Assembly (NCBI GenBank): GCA_944381435.1
Contig: CALWLD010000019.1
Location: 1-46,860 of the forward strand
DNA from: an uncultured Clostridia bacterium
Lineage (GTDB): Bacteria; Bacillota; Clostridia; Lachnospirales; CAG-274
Direction: 5' to 3'
DNA: 46,860 nt
Position 1 is the first letter of the stretch, and every line of letters starts with the position of its first letter. A program made the position numbers and the translations under genes. Positions 16,188 to 23,826 of the stretch are shown here, piece after piece. The notes beneath the pieces were generated by a model. That model saw only the letters and a program-made list of their open reading frames with translations. It had not been told where the DNA came from and ran no database searches.

Positions 16188-17621
16188 TTAAACAGTAAGT
16201 TCGCTACCTTTAGCAAATTTGTCTTTATTTTGTTCTAAAACAGGCATAACCTCTTCGTTTATATAATCTAAAACTTGCATAGGAGCACGCCCAACAAAGT
16301 TTTTAGGCTCTAATATTTTTTCTATATCTTCCATAGTAAGATTGAAAGATTTATCATTTACTATACGTTCTATAAGGTCGTTTTTGCCACCTTCAACCTT
16401 AACAACTTTAGAGGCTTCCATAGAATGCTCTCTAATTTTTTCGTGTAGTTCTTGTCTATCGCCACCTTTTTTTACAGCGTCCATCATAATATTTTCTGTA
16501 GCCATAAAAGGTAGCTCTGCCATTATATGTTTTTCTATAACTTTAGGATAAACAACTAAATTTTCAGATATATTTATATAAATATTTAAAATAGCGTCTG
16601 TTGCTAAAAAGGCTTCTGGCATAGATATCCTTTTGTTAGAAGAATCATCTAAAGTTCTTTCAAACCATTGTGTAGAAGTTGTAATAGCAGGGTTTAGGGC
16701 ATCTATCATAATATATCTTGCAAGGCCTGCTATCCTTTCAGAACGCATAGGGTTTCTTTTATAAGCCATAGCAGAAGAACCTACTTGTCCTTTTTCAAAA
16801 GGTTCTTCCATTTCTTTTAAATGTTGTAAAAGACGCATATCGTTAGAAAATTTTGTTGCAGATTGAGCTATACCGCTTAATATATTTATAACAATGCTAT
16901 CTAATTTTCTTGAATATGTTTGACCAGATACAGAAAATACACCTTTAAAGCCAAGCTTTTCTGCAATAAGGATATCTAATTTTTTTACTTTTTCATTATC
17001 ATTATTAAAAAGCTCCATAAAGCTAGCTTGAGTACCTGTTGTACCTTTAGAACCTAATAACTTTAAGTTATCAAGGCAAAAATCTATTTGCTCTAAATCC
17101 ATCATTAAATCTTGAATCCAAAGACAAGCTCTTTTACCAACAGTTGTAAGCTGTGCTGCTTGAAAATGAGTAAAGCCAAGGGTAGGTAAGTCTTTATATT
17201 CTAAAGCAAATTTAGATAAATTTGAAATAGTAGCTAAAACTTTACCTTTTACAAGCTCTAAAGCCTCTTTCATAATAATAACATCTGTGTTATCACCAAC
17301 ATAACAGCTTGTAGCTCCAAGGTGAATGATAGGTTTAGCATTAGGGCATTGCACACCATAAGCATATATATGTGCCATAACATCGTGCCTTGTTATTTTT
17401 TCACGCTCTATAGCTACATCATAGTTTATATCATCTGCAAAGGCTTCTAGCTCTTTTATTTGTTCATCTGTAATGTCAAGACCTAGCTCTTTTTCTGCTT
17501 TTGCAAGAGTTATCCAAAGTTTTCTCCAAGTTTTAAATTTTTTGTTAGGAGAAAAAATTTCTTTCATTTCTTTGCTTGCATAACGAGAGTTAAGAGGGCT
17601 TTCATAAATATTTCTATCCAT
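16188..17621 (-). CDS. purB: Adenylosuccinate lyase
   Basis: PurB removes fumarate from SAICAR and from adenylosuccinate, so it acts both in IMP synthesis and in AMP synthesis. The 477-residue protein carries the fumarase/aspartase superfamily signature around GSSAMAYKRNPMRSERI, plus RHDVMAHIYAYG, LGATSCYVGDNTD and TLGFTHFQAAQLTTVGKR. It is closest in length and motifs to the longer eukaryote-like PurB group rather than the 430-residue Bacillus form. The start follows AAAGGAG. It sits between purF and purA with short gaps (23 and 12 bases). Confidence 0.95.
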   Translation of the reverse strand: MDRNIYESPLNSRYASKEMKEIFSPNKKFKTWRKLWITLAKAEKELGLDITDEQIKELEAFADDINYDVAIEREKITRHDVMAHIYAYGVQCPNAKPIIHLGATSCYVGDNTDVIIMKEALELVKGKVLATISNLSKFALEYKDLPTLGFTHFQAAQLTTVGKRACLWIQDLMMDLEQIDFCLDNLKLLGSKGTTGTQASFMELFNNDNEKVKKLDILIAEKLGFKGVFSVSGQTYSRKLDSIVINILSGIAQSATKFSNDMRLLQHLKEMEEPFEKGQVGSSAMAYKRNPMRSERIAGLARYIMIDALNPAITTSTQWFERTLDDSSNKRISMPEAFLATDAILNIYINISENLVVYPKVIEKHIMAELPFMATENIMMDAVKKGGDRQELHEKIREHSMEASKVVKVEGGKNDLIERIVNDKSFNLTMEDIEKILEPKNFVGRAPMQVLDYINEEVMPVLEQNKDKFAKGSELTV

Positions 17622-17644
17622 AGTTATTCTCCTTTATGTACAAA

Positions 17645-19021
17645 TTATAATAAATGGTCTACATTGATAGGGTAGTTACCTGTGAAACAAGCATCACAAA
17701 AACCACAAGTAGAATTAGGTGCTATGTGATGAAGGTTATCAAGGCTTAAAAAGTCTAAGCTATCAGCATTTATCATATCTTTTATTTCATCTATAGTATG
17801 GTTGTTAGCTATCAAGGAATCTCTTGATGGTATATCTGTACCAAAGAAACAAGGCCATAAAAATGGAGGAGAAGATATACGTACGTGCACCTCTTTAGCA
17901 CCTGCTTCTCTAAGAAGGTTTACAATACGGCCACTTGTTGTTCCACGAACGATGCTATCATCTACCATAACAACACGCTTATCTTTTACAACGCTAGATA
18001 AAGCATTAAGTTTCATTCTAACTGCAGTGTCACGTTCTTTTTGGTTAGGCTTTATAAATGTTCTTGCTATATATCTATTTTTTACAAAGCCCATTTGGTT
18101 AGGGATTTTTGCATATTCTGCATAGCCTTCTGCAGCGCTAAGCCCAGAATCTGGCACACCAATAACAATATCTGCATCAACAGGGGATTGTTTTGCTAAA
18201 AACATACCAGCCTTTTTTCTTGTTTCGTGAACAACTTCATTTTCTATAAGGCTATCAGGACGTGCAAAATATATATGTTCAAATATACAAAGGTGAGATT
18301 TATCAGAGCAGTTATCTGTAATAGATTTTGTTTTGCCTTGCTCTACAACAAAAACCTCTCCTGGCTTAATATTTCTTTCAAACTGTGCATCTATTGTGTT
18401 AAATGCACAAGTTTCAGATGCAAACACAATAGCATCATCTTTTTTACCCATACATAAAGGCCTAAAGCCCCATTTATCACGTGCAGCAATTAGCTTGTTA
18501 GGGCTCATAACAAGAAGAGAAAAGGCTCCTTCTAATATGTTCATAACGTTTTTAACAGCATCTTCTATAGAGCTTGTGTTGATACGCTCTCTAGCTATTA
18601 AATAGGCTATAACCTCTGTATCAGATGTAGTTTGGAAGATGGCACCTGTTTTTTCAAGCTCTTTTTTTAGTTTGTAAGTGTTTGTAAGGTTACCGTTATG
18701 AGCTATAGCTAAAGTACCTTTTATATATCTTAAAACAAGAGGTTGAACATTTTCTCTAAGGTTACCACCTGTTGTAGAATATCTAACGTGACCAACAGCC
18801 ATATTTCCTTCTAAACCTTCTAATATTTCTTGGGTAAATACATCGTTTACAAGGCCTAAATCTTTATAATGATAAATTTCTCTATCTTTATTTACAGCAA
18901 TACCACAACCTTCTTGACCTCTGTGTTGTAATGATACAAGCCCATAATATGTAGATTTTGCACATTCTCCGTTAGGGTCATATATACCAAAAATACCGCA
19001 TTCTTCGTGTAATTCTCTCAT
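17645..19021 (-). CDS. purF: Amidophosphoribosyltransferase
   Basis: PurF makes phosphoribosylamine from PRPP and glutamine, the first step of purine synthesis. The 458-residue protein has a short propeptide (MRELHEE) before the N-terminal nucleophile Cys8 (CGIFGIYD), a Ntn glutaminase domain, and a PRPP-binding loop VVMVDDSIVRGTTS. Cysteines in LCIFEH, PCFFGTD and CGFCDACF match the 4Fe-4S type of the Bacillus enzyme. This suggests an oxygen-sensitive cluster and autocatalytic processing. The ATG is preceded by AAGAAAGGG. It begins two bases after the stop of the small upstream membrane gene. Confidence 0.96.
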   Translation of the reverse strand: MRELHEECGIFGIYDPNGECAKSTYYGLVSLQHRGQEGCGIAVNKDREIYHYKDLGLVNDVFTQEILEGLEGNMAVGHVRYSTTGGNLRENVQPLVLRYIKGTLAIAHNGNLTNTYKLKKELEKTGAIFQTTSDTEVIAYLIARERINTSSIEDAVKNVMNILEGAFSLLVMSPNKLIAARDKWGFRPLCMGKKDDAIVFASETCAFNTIDAQFERNIKPGEVFVVEQGKTKSITDNCSDKSHLCIFEHIYFARPDSLIENEVVHETRKKAGMFLAKQSPVDADIVIGVPDSGLSAAEGYAEYAKIPNQMGFVKNRYIARTFIKPNQKERDTAVRMKLNALSSVVKDKRVVMVDDSIVRGTTSGRIVNLLREAGAKEVHVRISSPPFLWPCFFGTDIPSRDSLIANNHTIDEIKDMINADSLDFLSLDNLHHIAPNSTCGFCDACFTGNYPINVDHLL

Positions 19022-19023
19022 CT

Positions 19024-19284
19024 TTACATATCCCTTTCTTTAAATTTTAATTTATAATATACTCTTTGGGTATAAAATGCAATTATTGTAGAAACAAATC
19101 CTATGCTTGCTAAAAGAAGCTTAAAATACTTTGTAACATTAGAAAATCTTTCATCGTTTATGCTTATAACTAAATAAAGTATTAAAACTAGCCAAAACAA
19201 TATGCTAATTCCTATAAAATAACTTAATCTAGCTTTAACTTTATTTATTTTGTTGTTACAATTTTCATTTTTCTTGTTTAACAT
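19024..19284 (-). CDS. Small two-helix membrane protein of unknown function inside the pur operon
   Basis: This protein of about 86 residues is not recognised. It has a basic, Asn/Lys-rich N-terminus, a first membrane segment around FIGISILFWLVLILYLVI, a short polar loop (NDERFSNVTKYF), a second segment LLLASIGFVSTIIAFYT and a basic C-tail (YYKLKFKERD), giving an in-in topology by the positive-inside rule. The ATG at 19282-19284 is taken; a GTG four codons upstream is also open and neither has a strong ribosome site. It lies 29 bases after purC and 2 bases before purF, so it is certainly co-transcribed with them. Confidence 0.6.
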   Translation of the reverse strand: MLNKKNENCNNKINKVKARLSYFIGISILFWLVLILYLVISINDERFSNVTKYFKLLLASIGFVSTIIAFYTQRVYYKLKFKERDM

Positions 19285-19313
19285 CAATATTACCACTTAA
19301 ATAAAAATTAATA

Positions 19314-20036
19314 TTAAACATTAGGATATTTTTCTGTAAGGCGTCTATAAACCTCTTGATAAACATCGGCAAATTCGCCTAAATCTAACCTAAATTGGTC
19401 TTTATCTAGTTTTTTGTTTGTATGTATATCCCATAGCCTACAAGTATCAGGAGATATTTCATCAGAAAGGATAATGTTTTTATCACAGTCAAAACCAACT
19501 TCTATTTTAAAATCTACAAGTTTTATATCTATATTTTTAAAAATTTCTATTAAAGCATCATTTACGGCAAATGCTAGCTTAGAAATTTCTTCTATTTGTT
19601 CTCTAGTTGCAATGTTTAAAGCTATTGCGTGATAGTCGTTAATTAAAGGGTCACCTAGGCTATCATTTTTATAGCTAAATTCAAGAGTAGGAGAGCTAAA
19701 TACGGTACCCTCTGTTGTGCCATATCTTTTACAAAAAGAACCAGCAGCTATATTTCTAACTATAACCTCTAAAGGTATAATATCTACTTTTTTAACCAAA
19801 GTTTCTCTCTTGCTAATTTCTTTTACAAAATGTGTTTTTATACCTTTTTGCTCTAATATTTTAAATATTAAATTAGCAATTTGGTTATTTATAATACCTT
19901 TACCTTCAAAAGAGCCTTTTTTCTCGCCATTAAATGCGGTTGCATCATCTTTATATTCAAAGATGCAAAGGCTATCATCATCTGTTTTAAAAACTTTTTT
20001 TGCTTTACCAGTGTACATTAAATCTAATTTTTGCAT
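19314..20036 (-). CDS. purC: Phosphoribosylaminoimidazole-succinocarboxamide synthase
   Basis: PurC (SAICAR synthetase) couples CAIR and aspartate with ATP. The 240-residue protein shows YTGKAKKVF and FEYKDDATAFNGEKKG at the N-terminus, the VRNIAAGSFCKRYG motif, and DFKIEVGFDC...LSDEISPDTCRLWD in the C-terminal half, all family hallmarks. It is the first gene of a minus-strand operon purC-orf90-purF-purB-purA. The purE, L, M, N, H and D genes are absent here and must lie elsewhere. The ribosome binding site (GTGAGG) is weak. No purine riboswitch or obvious PurR box was found upstream. Confidence 0.96.
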   Translation of the reverse strand: MQKLDLMYTGKAKKVFKTDDDSLCIFEYKDDATAFNGEKKGSFEGKGIINNQIANLIFKILEQKGIKTHFVKEISKRETLVKKVDIIPLEVIVRNIAAGSFCKRYGTTEGTVFSSPTLEFSYKNDSLGDPLINDYHAIALNIATREQIEEISKLAFAVNDALIEIFKNIDIKLVDFKIEVGFDCDKNIILSDEISPDTCRLWDIHTNKKLDKDQFRLDLGEFADVYQEVYRRLTEKYPNV

Positions 20037-20081
20037 ATTAAAACCTCACACTCTTAAATTTGTAAAAAACTCTACTAAAAA

Positions 20082-20110
20082 ATTTTAAACTTTATAGCAA
20101 AAAAATGCAA
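20082..20110 (-). promoter_or_regulatory. Candidate promoter of the pur operon
   Basis: Minus-strand TTGCAT (20105-20110), 17-base spacer, TAAAAT (20082-20087), about 45 bases before purC. The match is moderate, in very A+T-rich DNA. Confidence 0.4.
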
Positions 20111-20218
20111 GCTTTTTTATAAAAAAAATAAAAAAATTTTTACTATAAATTAATAACCTAGAATATTTTTAAGTTATTGTCATATAAATATATAAAAATA
20201 TTTAGGGGGATTTTAAAA

Positions 20219-20731
20219 ATGTATCCATATTTTTCTAAACAAAAGGAAGCTACAAACCAAATAAATAAAAAAGACTTAGATGATGCTATGGAAAATAAAA
20301 TAGAGCAAGATGATTTTAGAACATATATTATAGATGCTTTAAAAGAGGCTATAGAAGAACAAGATGAAAACAGCAGATATTATGAAAAACTATATAATAT
20401 GCTAACTGATGAAAAAGATAAAAATGTATTAAGGCAAGTTTATTTAAATGAACTTAAATATAAAAAAATATTTGAAGAAATATATAAAATGATTACAGGC
20501 ACAGATGCAAATATTAGAGAAGATTTTGAGGAGATAGAAATAGATAACAATATAACAGAAGAGCTTTATAACAGCATAGAAGAACAGCTAGATGATATAG
20601 AATTTTATAGAATGCTTATGTCTGCATTTGCTGATTTACCTATAAGAGATATGATTTATGAGGTGATAGTAGGTAAGCAAAGAAATGCTCAGCAATTAAG
20701 CAATTTATATAATGAATATAGAATGAGATAA
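20219..20731 (+). CDS. Ferritin-like domain protein
   Basis: A 170-residue, almost wholly helical acidic protein that looks like a four-helix bundle. Helix pairs around YIIDALKEAIEEQDENSRYY, VLRQVYLNELKYKKIFEEIY, ELYNSIEEQLDDIEFYRML and RDMIYEVIVGKQRNAQQL resemble the Ferritin-like AB clan (rubrerythrin/COG1633-type). The usual ExxH iron ligands are not obvious, so metal binding is uncertain. The ATG at 20219 is chosen because AGGGGG precedes it at about 10 bases; an in-frame ATG 14 codons earlier has no such site. It is monocistronic, with its own terminator, divergent from the pur operon. Confidence 0.65.
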   Translation: MYPYFSKQKEATNQINKKDLDDAMENKIEQDDFRTYIIDALKEAIEEQDENSRYYEKLYNMLTDEKDKNVLRQVYLNELKYKKIFEEIYKMITGTDANIREDFEEIEIDNNITEELYNSIEEQLDDIEFYRMLMSAFADLPIRDMIYEVIVGKQRNAQQLSNLYNEYRMR

Positions 20732-20732
20732 A

Positions 20733-20774
20733 AATAAAAGGTTGCAGATAAGATTTTATCTGTAACCTTTTATT
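20733..20774. terminator. Bidirectional terminator after the ferritin-like gene
   Basis: A 19-bp stem (20733-20751 with 20756-20774, loop GATT) containing one G-U pair and flanked by A- and T-rich arms. It starts at the stop codon. It is followed directly by a copy of the dispersed hairpin element. Confidence 0.85.
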
Positions 20775-20776
20775 AA

Positions 20777-20925
20777 TTACAATTAAGGTATAACTTAATT
20801 TTTAGCAATTTATAAAATTGCTAAATTATTAAAATTTATATACGCTTTTTGGATTAAATTTTAGTTAAATAAATTTTAGGAGTGCCTGTTTTTGAATACA
20901 AATTATTTAAAAAATTGATTTTTAT
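20777..20925 (+). repeat. Dispersed three-hairpin element, copy A
   Basis: This lies between the ferritin-like gene's terminator and the 3' end of cadA. Hairpin 1 is AATTAAG/CTTAATT (20781-20800). Hairpin 2 is an 11-bp stem (20801-20825). Hairpin 3 is TTTTTGAATA/TATTTAAAAA (20889-20913, loop CAAAT, one G-U). An AAATAAATTTTAGGAGTGC block precedes hairpin 3 and AAAAAATTGATT follows it. Related copies lie at 34571-34703 and 42291-42356 in the same orientation. Confidence 0.65.
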
Positions 20926-20938
20926 AATTAAGATATTA

Positions 20939-23248
20939 CTATATTTTTCTTCTCATAGCATTTAAAATAGCTATAACAGATACGCCAACATCAGCAAAAA
21001 CTGCTAACCACATTGAAGGGTATCCAAAAATGGCAAGGGCTAAAACCCCAAATTTTACGGTAAGTGAAAAAATAATGTTAGCTTTTACAATACTTAATGT
21101 TTTTTTACTTATAACTATACCATCATATATTTTTCTTAAGTCGTCGTTCATAATTACTATATCAGAGGCTTCTATTGCAGCATCGGAACCAACACCACCC
21201 ATTGCTATGCCAACATCTGCCATAGATAAAACAGGTGCATCGTTTATACCATCACCTACAAAGGCAACATTTTTGTTTTCGTTATTATTTTTTATTTTTT
21301 CAAACATAGCAACTTTATCTTGAGGTAAAAGCTCGTAAAATACTTCATCTATACCTATAGAATTTGCTACAAATGTGGCAGTTTCTTTTCTATCTCCACT
21401 TAGCATAATAGTTTTTGATAAGCTACAATTTTTAAGAAGATTTATAGTTTCTTTTGCCTCGTCTTTTATTATATCAGATACAACTATATACCCTAAAAAC
21501 ATACCATCTTTAGCTATATATACCACTGTACCATTATCGTTAGATTTTTCAAAAACTACATTATTTTTAGATAAGAGCTTGTCATTACCTAGTAAAATTT
21601 CACTATTATCTAATGTGGCTTTTAGCCCATAACCGCTTATTTCTTCAAAATTTTCTGCTTTTATATTTTTTAAATTAGGAATATTGTTTTCACAATAATT
21701 AACTATAGATTTTGCTACAGGGTGTATAGATAGGCTTTCTAGGTTATAGGCGATGTTTAAGAGTTCTTCTTCTTTTATATTGTTTGTGTGTATTTTGCTT
21801 ATTTCAAAAACACCTTTTGTTAGCGTGCCTGTTTTATCAAAAACAATAGTGTCTATGTTGCTAAGCTCTTGCATATAAACGCTACCTTTTATTAATATAC
21901 CACGCTTAGATGCAGCTCCTATGCCACTAAAAAAGCTTAAAGGGATAGAAACAACTAAGGCGCAAGGACAAGATGATACTAAAAATACAAGACTTTTTTC
22001 TAACCAATGTGCAAAATTAAAGCTATCGAACAAAGGCGGAACTGTTGCTAAAAATAAAGCAGATAAAACAACGATAGGGGTGTATATTTTTGCAAATTTG
22101 CTAATAAAGCTTTCTGTTTTAGATTTTTTAGCAGAAGAGTTTTCAACTAAATCTAAAATTTTAGAAACTGTAGAATTTTTATATTCTTTTGTTACTTTAA
22201 TTTTTAGCAAGCTGTTGGTGTTTATACAACCGCTTAATATTTCATCTCCTTTAGTTACTTTTCTTGGTACAGATTCTCCTATTAATGCACTCATATCTAA
22301 AAACGAGCTACCATCTATAACAACACCATCAAGAGGAACTTTTTCACCAGGTTTTACTACTATAATATCTTCTATGTTAATACTTTCAGGAGATACTTTT
22401 TCTCCATTTTCTTTTGTAGCATATTCTGCTTTTATATTTAACAAAGACTTAATAGCTTTTCTAGATTTACCAACGGCTTTTTCTTGAAAGTATTCTCCTA
22501 TTTGATAAAACAGCATAACAGCTACAGCTTCTGGATATTCTTTTATAATTATTGCACCTACAGTTGCTAATGCCATTAGAAAGTTTTCATCAAAAATTTT
22601 ACCTTTAGAAATGTTTCTTAAAGCTTTAAAAATAATGTCATATCCTAAAATTATGTAAGATATGGCAAAAATAGGCAAGAAATTTGTAAAACTAGCTATA
22701 GCAAATAAAAAAGCTCCTAATAAAATTCTAATTAAAACGTATTTTGTTTCATCTTTTTCTATATCATCTATGTTATTTTTAGCATTTGTATCTTTTACTT
22801 CTATATTAATGCCAGGCTCTATTTTTTTTATAGTATTTATAACATTTTCTAATTGTAGGTTAGTGTTTTCATTATTTATGAAAGATATTTTTAAGGTTTT
22901 ATCTACAAAGTTTAGATAGCTAGATTTTATATTATCCTGTTTTTTTATCTCTTCTTCAATAAGACTAGCACAATGGGCACAGTTTAAATTTAATAAATTT
23001 AAGCTTATAGAGTTTTCATTGTTTTGGTTATAAATTTCAACACCAGGTTCTATTTTATCTATTAAACTTTGCATATTAGTTAATAGCTCTGTGCTAGTTA
23101 TATTATTGTTAAAATTTACTTTTATAGTTTTGTTAATAAAGTTAAGACTTGCATTATCTATAAAGTCTAATTTATTTACTTCTTCTTCGATAAGGCTAGC
23201 ACAATGGGCACAGTCTAAATTTTTTATGTTAAAAACTTCTGTTTTCAT
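20939..23248 (-). CDS. cadA: Cd/Zn/Pb-type heavy-metal P1B ATPase
   Basis: This membrane ATPase exports soft divalent metals. The 769-residue protein has two N-terminal HMA domains with CAHCAS sites (residues about 4-70 and 84-150) and transmembrane segments from about 175. The actuator has GESVPR, the membrane metal site is SSCPCALVVS (CPC), the phosphorylation loop is DKTGTLTKG, and the hinge is GDGINDAPVLSMADVGIAMG. CPC plus the neighbouring CadC-type regulator supports Cd/Zn/Pb rather than Cu. The ATG at 23246-23248 is used; AAGGAG 8 bases upstream overlaps the last codons and stop of cadC. The two HMA segments are nearly identical around CAHCASLIEEE even at DNA level. Confidence 0.93.
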   Translation of the reverse strand: MKTEVFNIKNLDCAHCASLIEEEVNKLDFIDNASLNFINKTIKVNFNNNITSTELLTNMQSLIDKIEPGVEIYNQNNENSISLNLLNLNCAHCASLIEEEIKKQDNIKSSYLNFVDKTLKISFINNENTNLQLENVINTIKKIEPGINIEVKDTNAKNNIDDIEKDETKYVLIRILLGAFLFAIASFTNFLPIFAISYIILGYDIIFKALRNISKGKIFDENFLMALATVGAIIIKEYPEAVAVMLFYQIGEYFQEKAVGKSRKAIKSLLNIKAEYATKENGEKVSPESINIEDIIVVKPGEKVPLDGVVIDGSSFLDMSALIGESVPRKVTKGDEILSGCINTNSLLKIKVTKEYKNSTVSKILDLVENSSAKKSKTESFISKFAKIYTPIVVLSALFLATVPPLFDSFNFAHWLEKSLVFLVSSCPCALVVSIPLSFFSGIGAASKRGILIKGSVYMQELSNIDTIVFDKTGTLTKGVFEISKIHTNNIKEEELLNIAYNLESLSIHPVAKSIVNYCENNIPNLKNIKAENFEEISGYGLKATLDNSEILLGNDKLLSKNNVVFEKSNDNGTVVYIAKDGMFLGYIVVSDIIKDEAKETINLLKNCSLSKTIMLSGDRKETATFVANSIGIDEVFYELLPQDKVAMFEKIKNNNENKNVAFVGDGINDAPVLSMADVGIAMGGVGSDAAIEASDIVIMNDDLRKIYDGIVISKKTLSIVKANIIFSLTVKFGVLALAIFGYPSMWLAVFADVGVSVIAILNAMRRKI

Positions 23249-23253
23249 AAAAA

Positions 23254-23616
23254 TCACTCCTTAAAACTATTTTTATGTTGTAAATGAGAAAGCCCTTGGC
23301 TTAAAATTTCAAAAACGTGAGAATCATCTAAAGAATAAATAACAGCTTTACCTTCTTTTCTAAACTTTACTATGTTATTTTGTCTTAAAATCCTAAGCTG
23401 ATGAGAAACAGCAGATTGTGTCATATCTAAAGCTTCAACCAAATCTCCAACACACATTTCGCTTTCTAACAAAGCATATAAAATTTTAACTCTTGTAGAA
23501 TCAGAAAAAACTTTAAAAAAATCTGCCATAATATAAATCATTTCGTCAGATAAAGATTTAGATTTTATCATATCAACTTTATCTTTATCAAAACAATCAC
23601 AAGTTTCAATACTCAT
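23254..23616 (-). CDS. cadC: ArsR/SmtB-family metal-sensing repressor (CadC/ZiaR type)
   Basis: A 120-residue winged-helix repressor that leaves DNA when metal binds. Both classical metal sites can be read. The alpha5 site has D98, H100, H111 and H114, with the same spacing as the SmtB ligands D104/H106/H117/E120. A partial alpha3N site has C6 and C8 plus C55 in SEMCVGDL, where CadC has a second Cys. The recognition helix is MTQSAVSHQLRIL. The ATG follows CGGAGG; longer upstream frames cross the promoter and operator. cadA starts 5 bases after its stop, so the pair is translationally coupled and probably autoregulated through the palindrome at 23632-23651. Confidence 0.92.
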   Translation of the reverse strand: MSIETCDCFDKDKVDMIKSKSLSDEMIYIMADFFKVFSDSTRVKILYALLESEMCVGDLVEALDMTQSAVSHQLRILRQNNIVKFRKEGKAVIYSLDDSHVFEILSQGLSHLQHKNSFKE

Positions 23617-23631
23617 AGAAACACCTCCGAT

Positions 23632-23651
23632 ATATGAATAAATGTTCATAT
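23632..23651. promoter_or_regulatory. CadC/SmtB-type operator
   Basis: ATATGAATAAATGTTCATAT is an imperfect inverted repeat (ATATGAA-6-TTCATAT) of the ArsR/SmtB class. It sits immediately downstream of the cadC -10 element, where repressor would block initiation. Confidence 0.75.
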
Positions 23652-23655
23652 GTTT

Positions 23656-23684
23656 ATTGTAATTTACTTTAGTTATTATGTCAA
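23656..23684 (-). promoter_or_regulatory. Promoter of cadC-cadA
   Basis: Minus-strand consensus TTGACA (23679-23684), 17-base spacer, TACAAT (23656-23661); the expected start point falls in the operator palindrome. Confidence 0.7.
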
Positions 23685-23707
23685 TATTAAAATATGCATA
23701 AAAAACC

Positions 23708-23736
23708 TTGACAATTATTCTTAAATATAGTAATAT
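23708..23736 (+). promoter_or_regulatory. Promoter of the PTS EIICB gene
   Basis: Consensus TTGACA (23708-23713), 17-base spacer, TAATAT (23731-23736). It diverges from the cadC promoter without overlapping it. The roughly 85-base leader shows no clear antiterminator hairpin. Confidence 0.65.
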
Positions 23737-23826
23737 TAACAAATAAATGTAGTGTAATTATATATTTATATGTATAATATAAGGTAAATTTACAAATATT
23801 ATTTAATGAAAAAGGAGTGATTTGCT

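Noticed and set aside
20037-20218. Purine riboswitch or PurR box upstream of purC
   Set aside because: No conserved purine-aptamer core and no CGAA-type PurBox pair; the region is mostly A/T homopolymer runs.
21921-22487. 188-codon frame antisense to cadA
   Set aside because: The P-type ATPase on the opposite strand has every family motif across this region; this frame has no family features.
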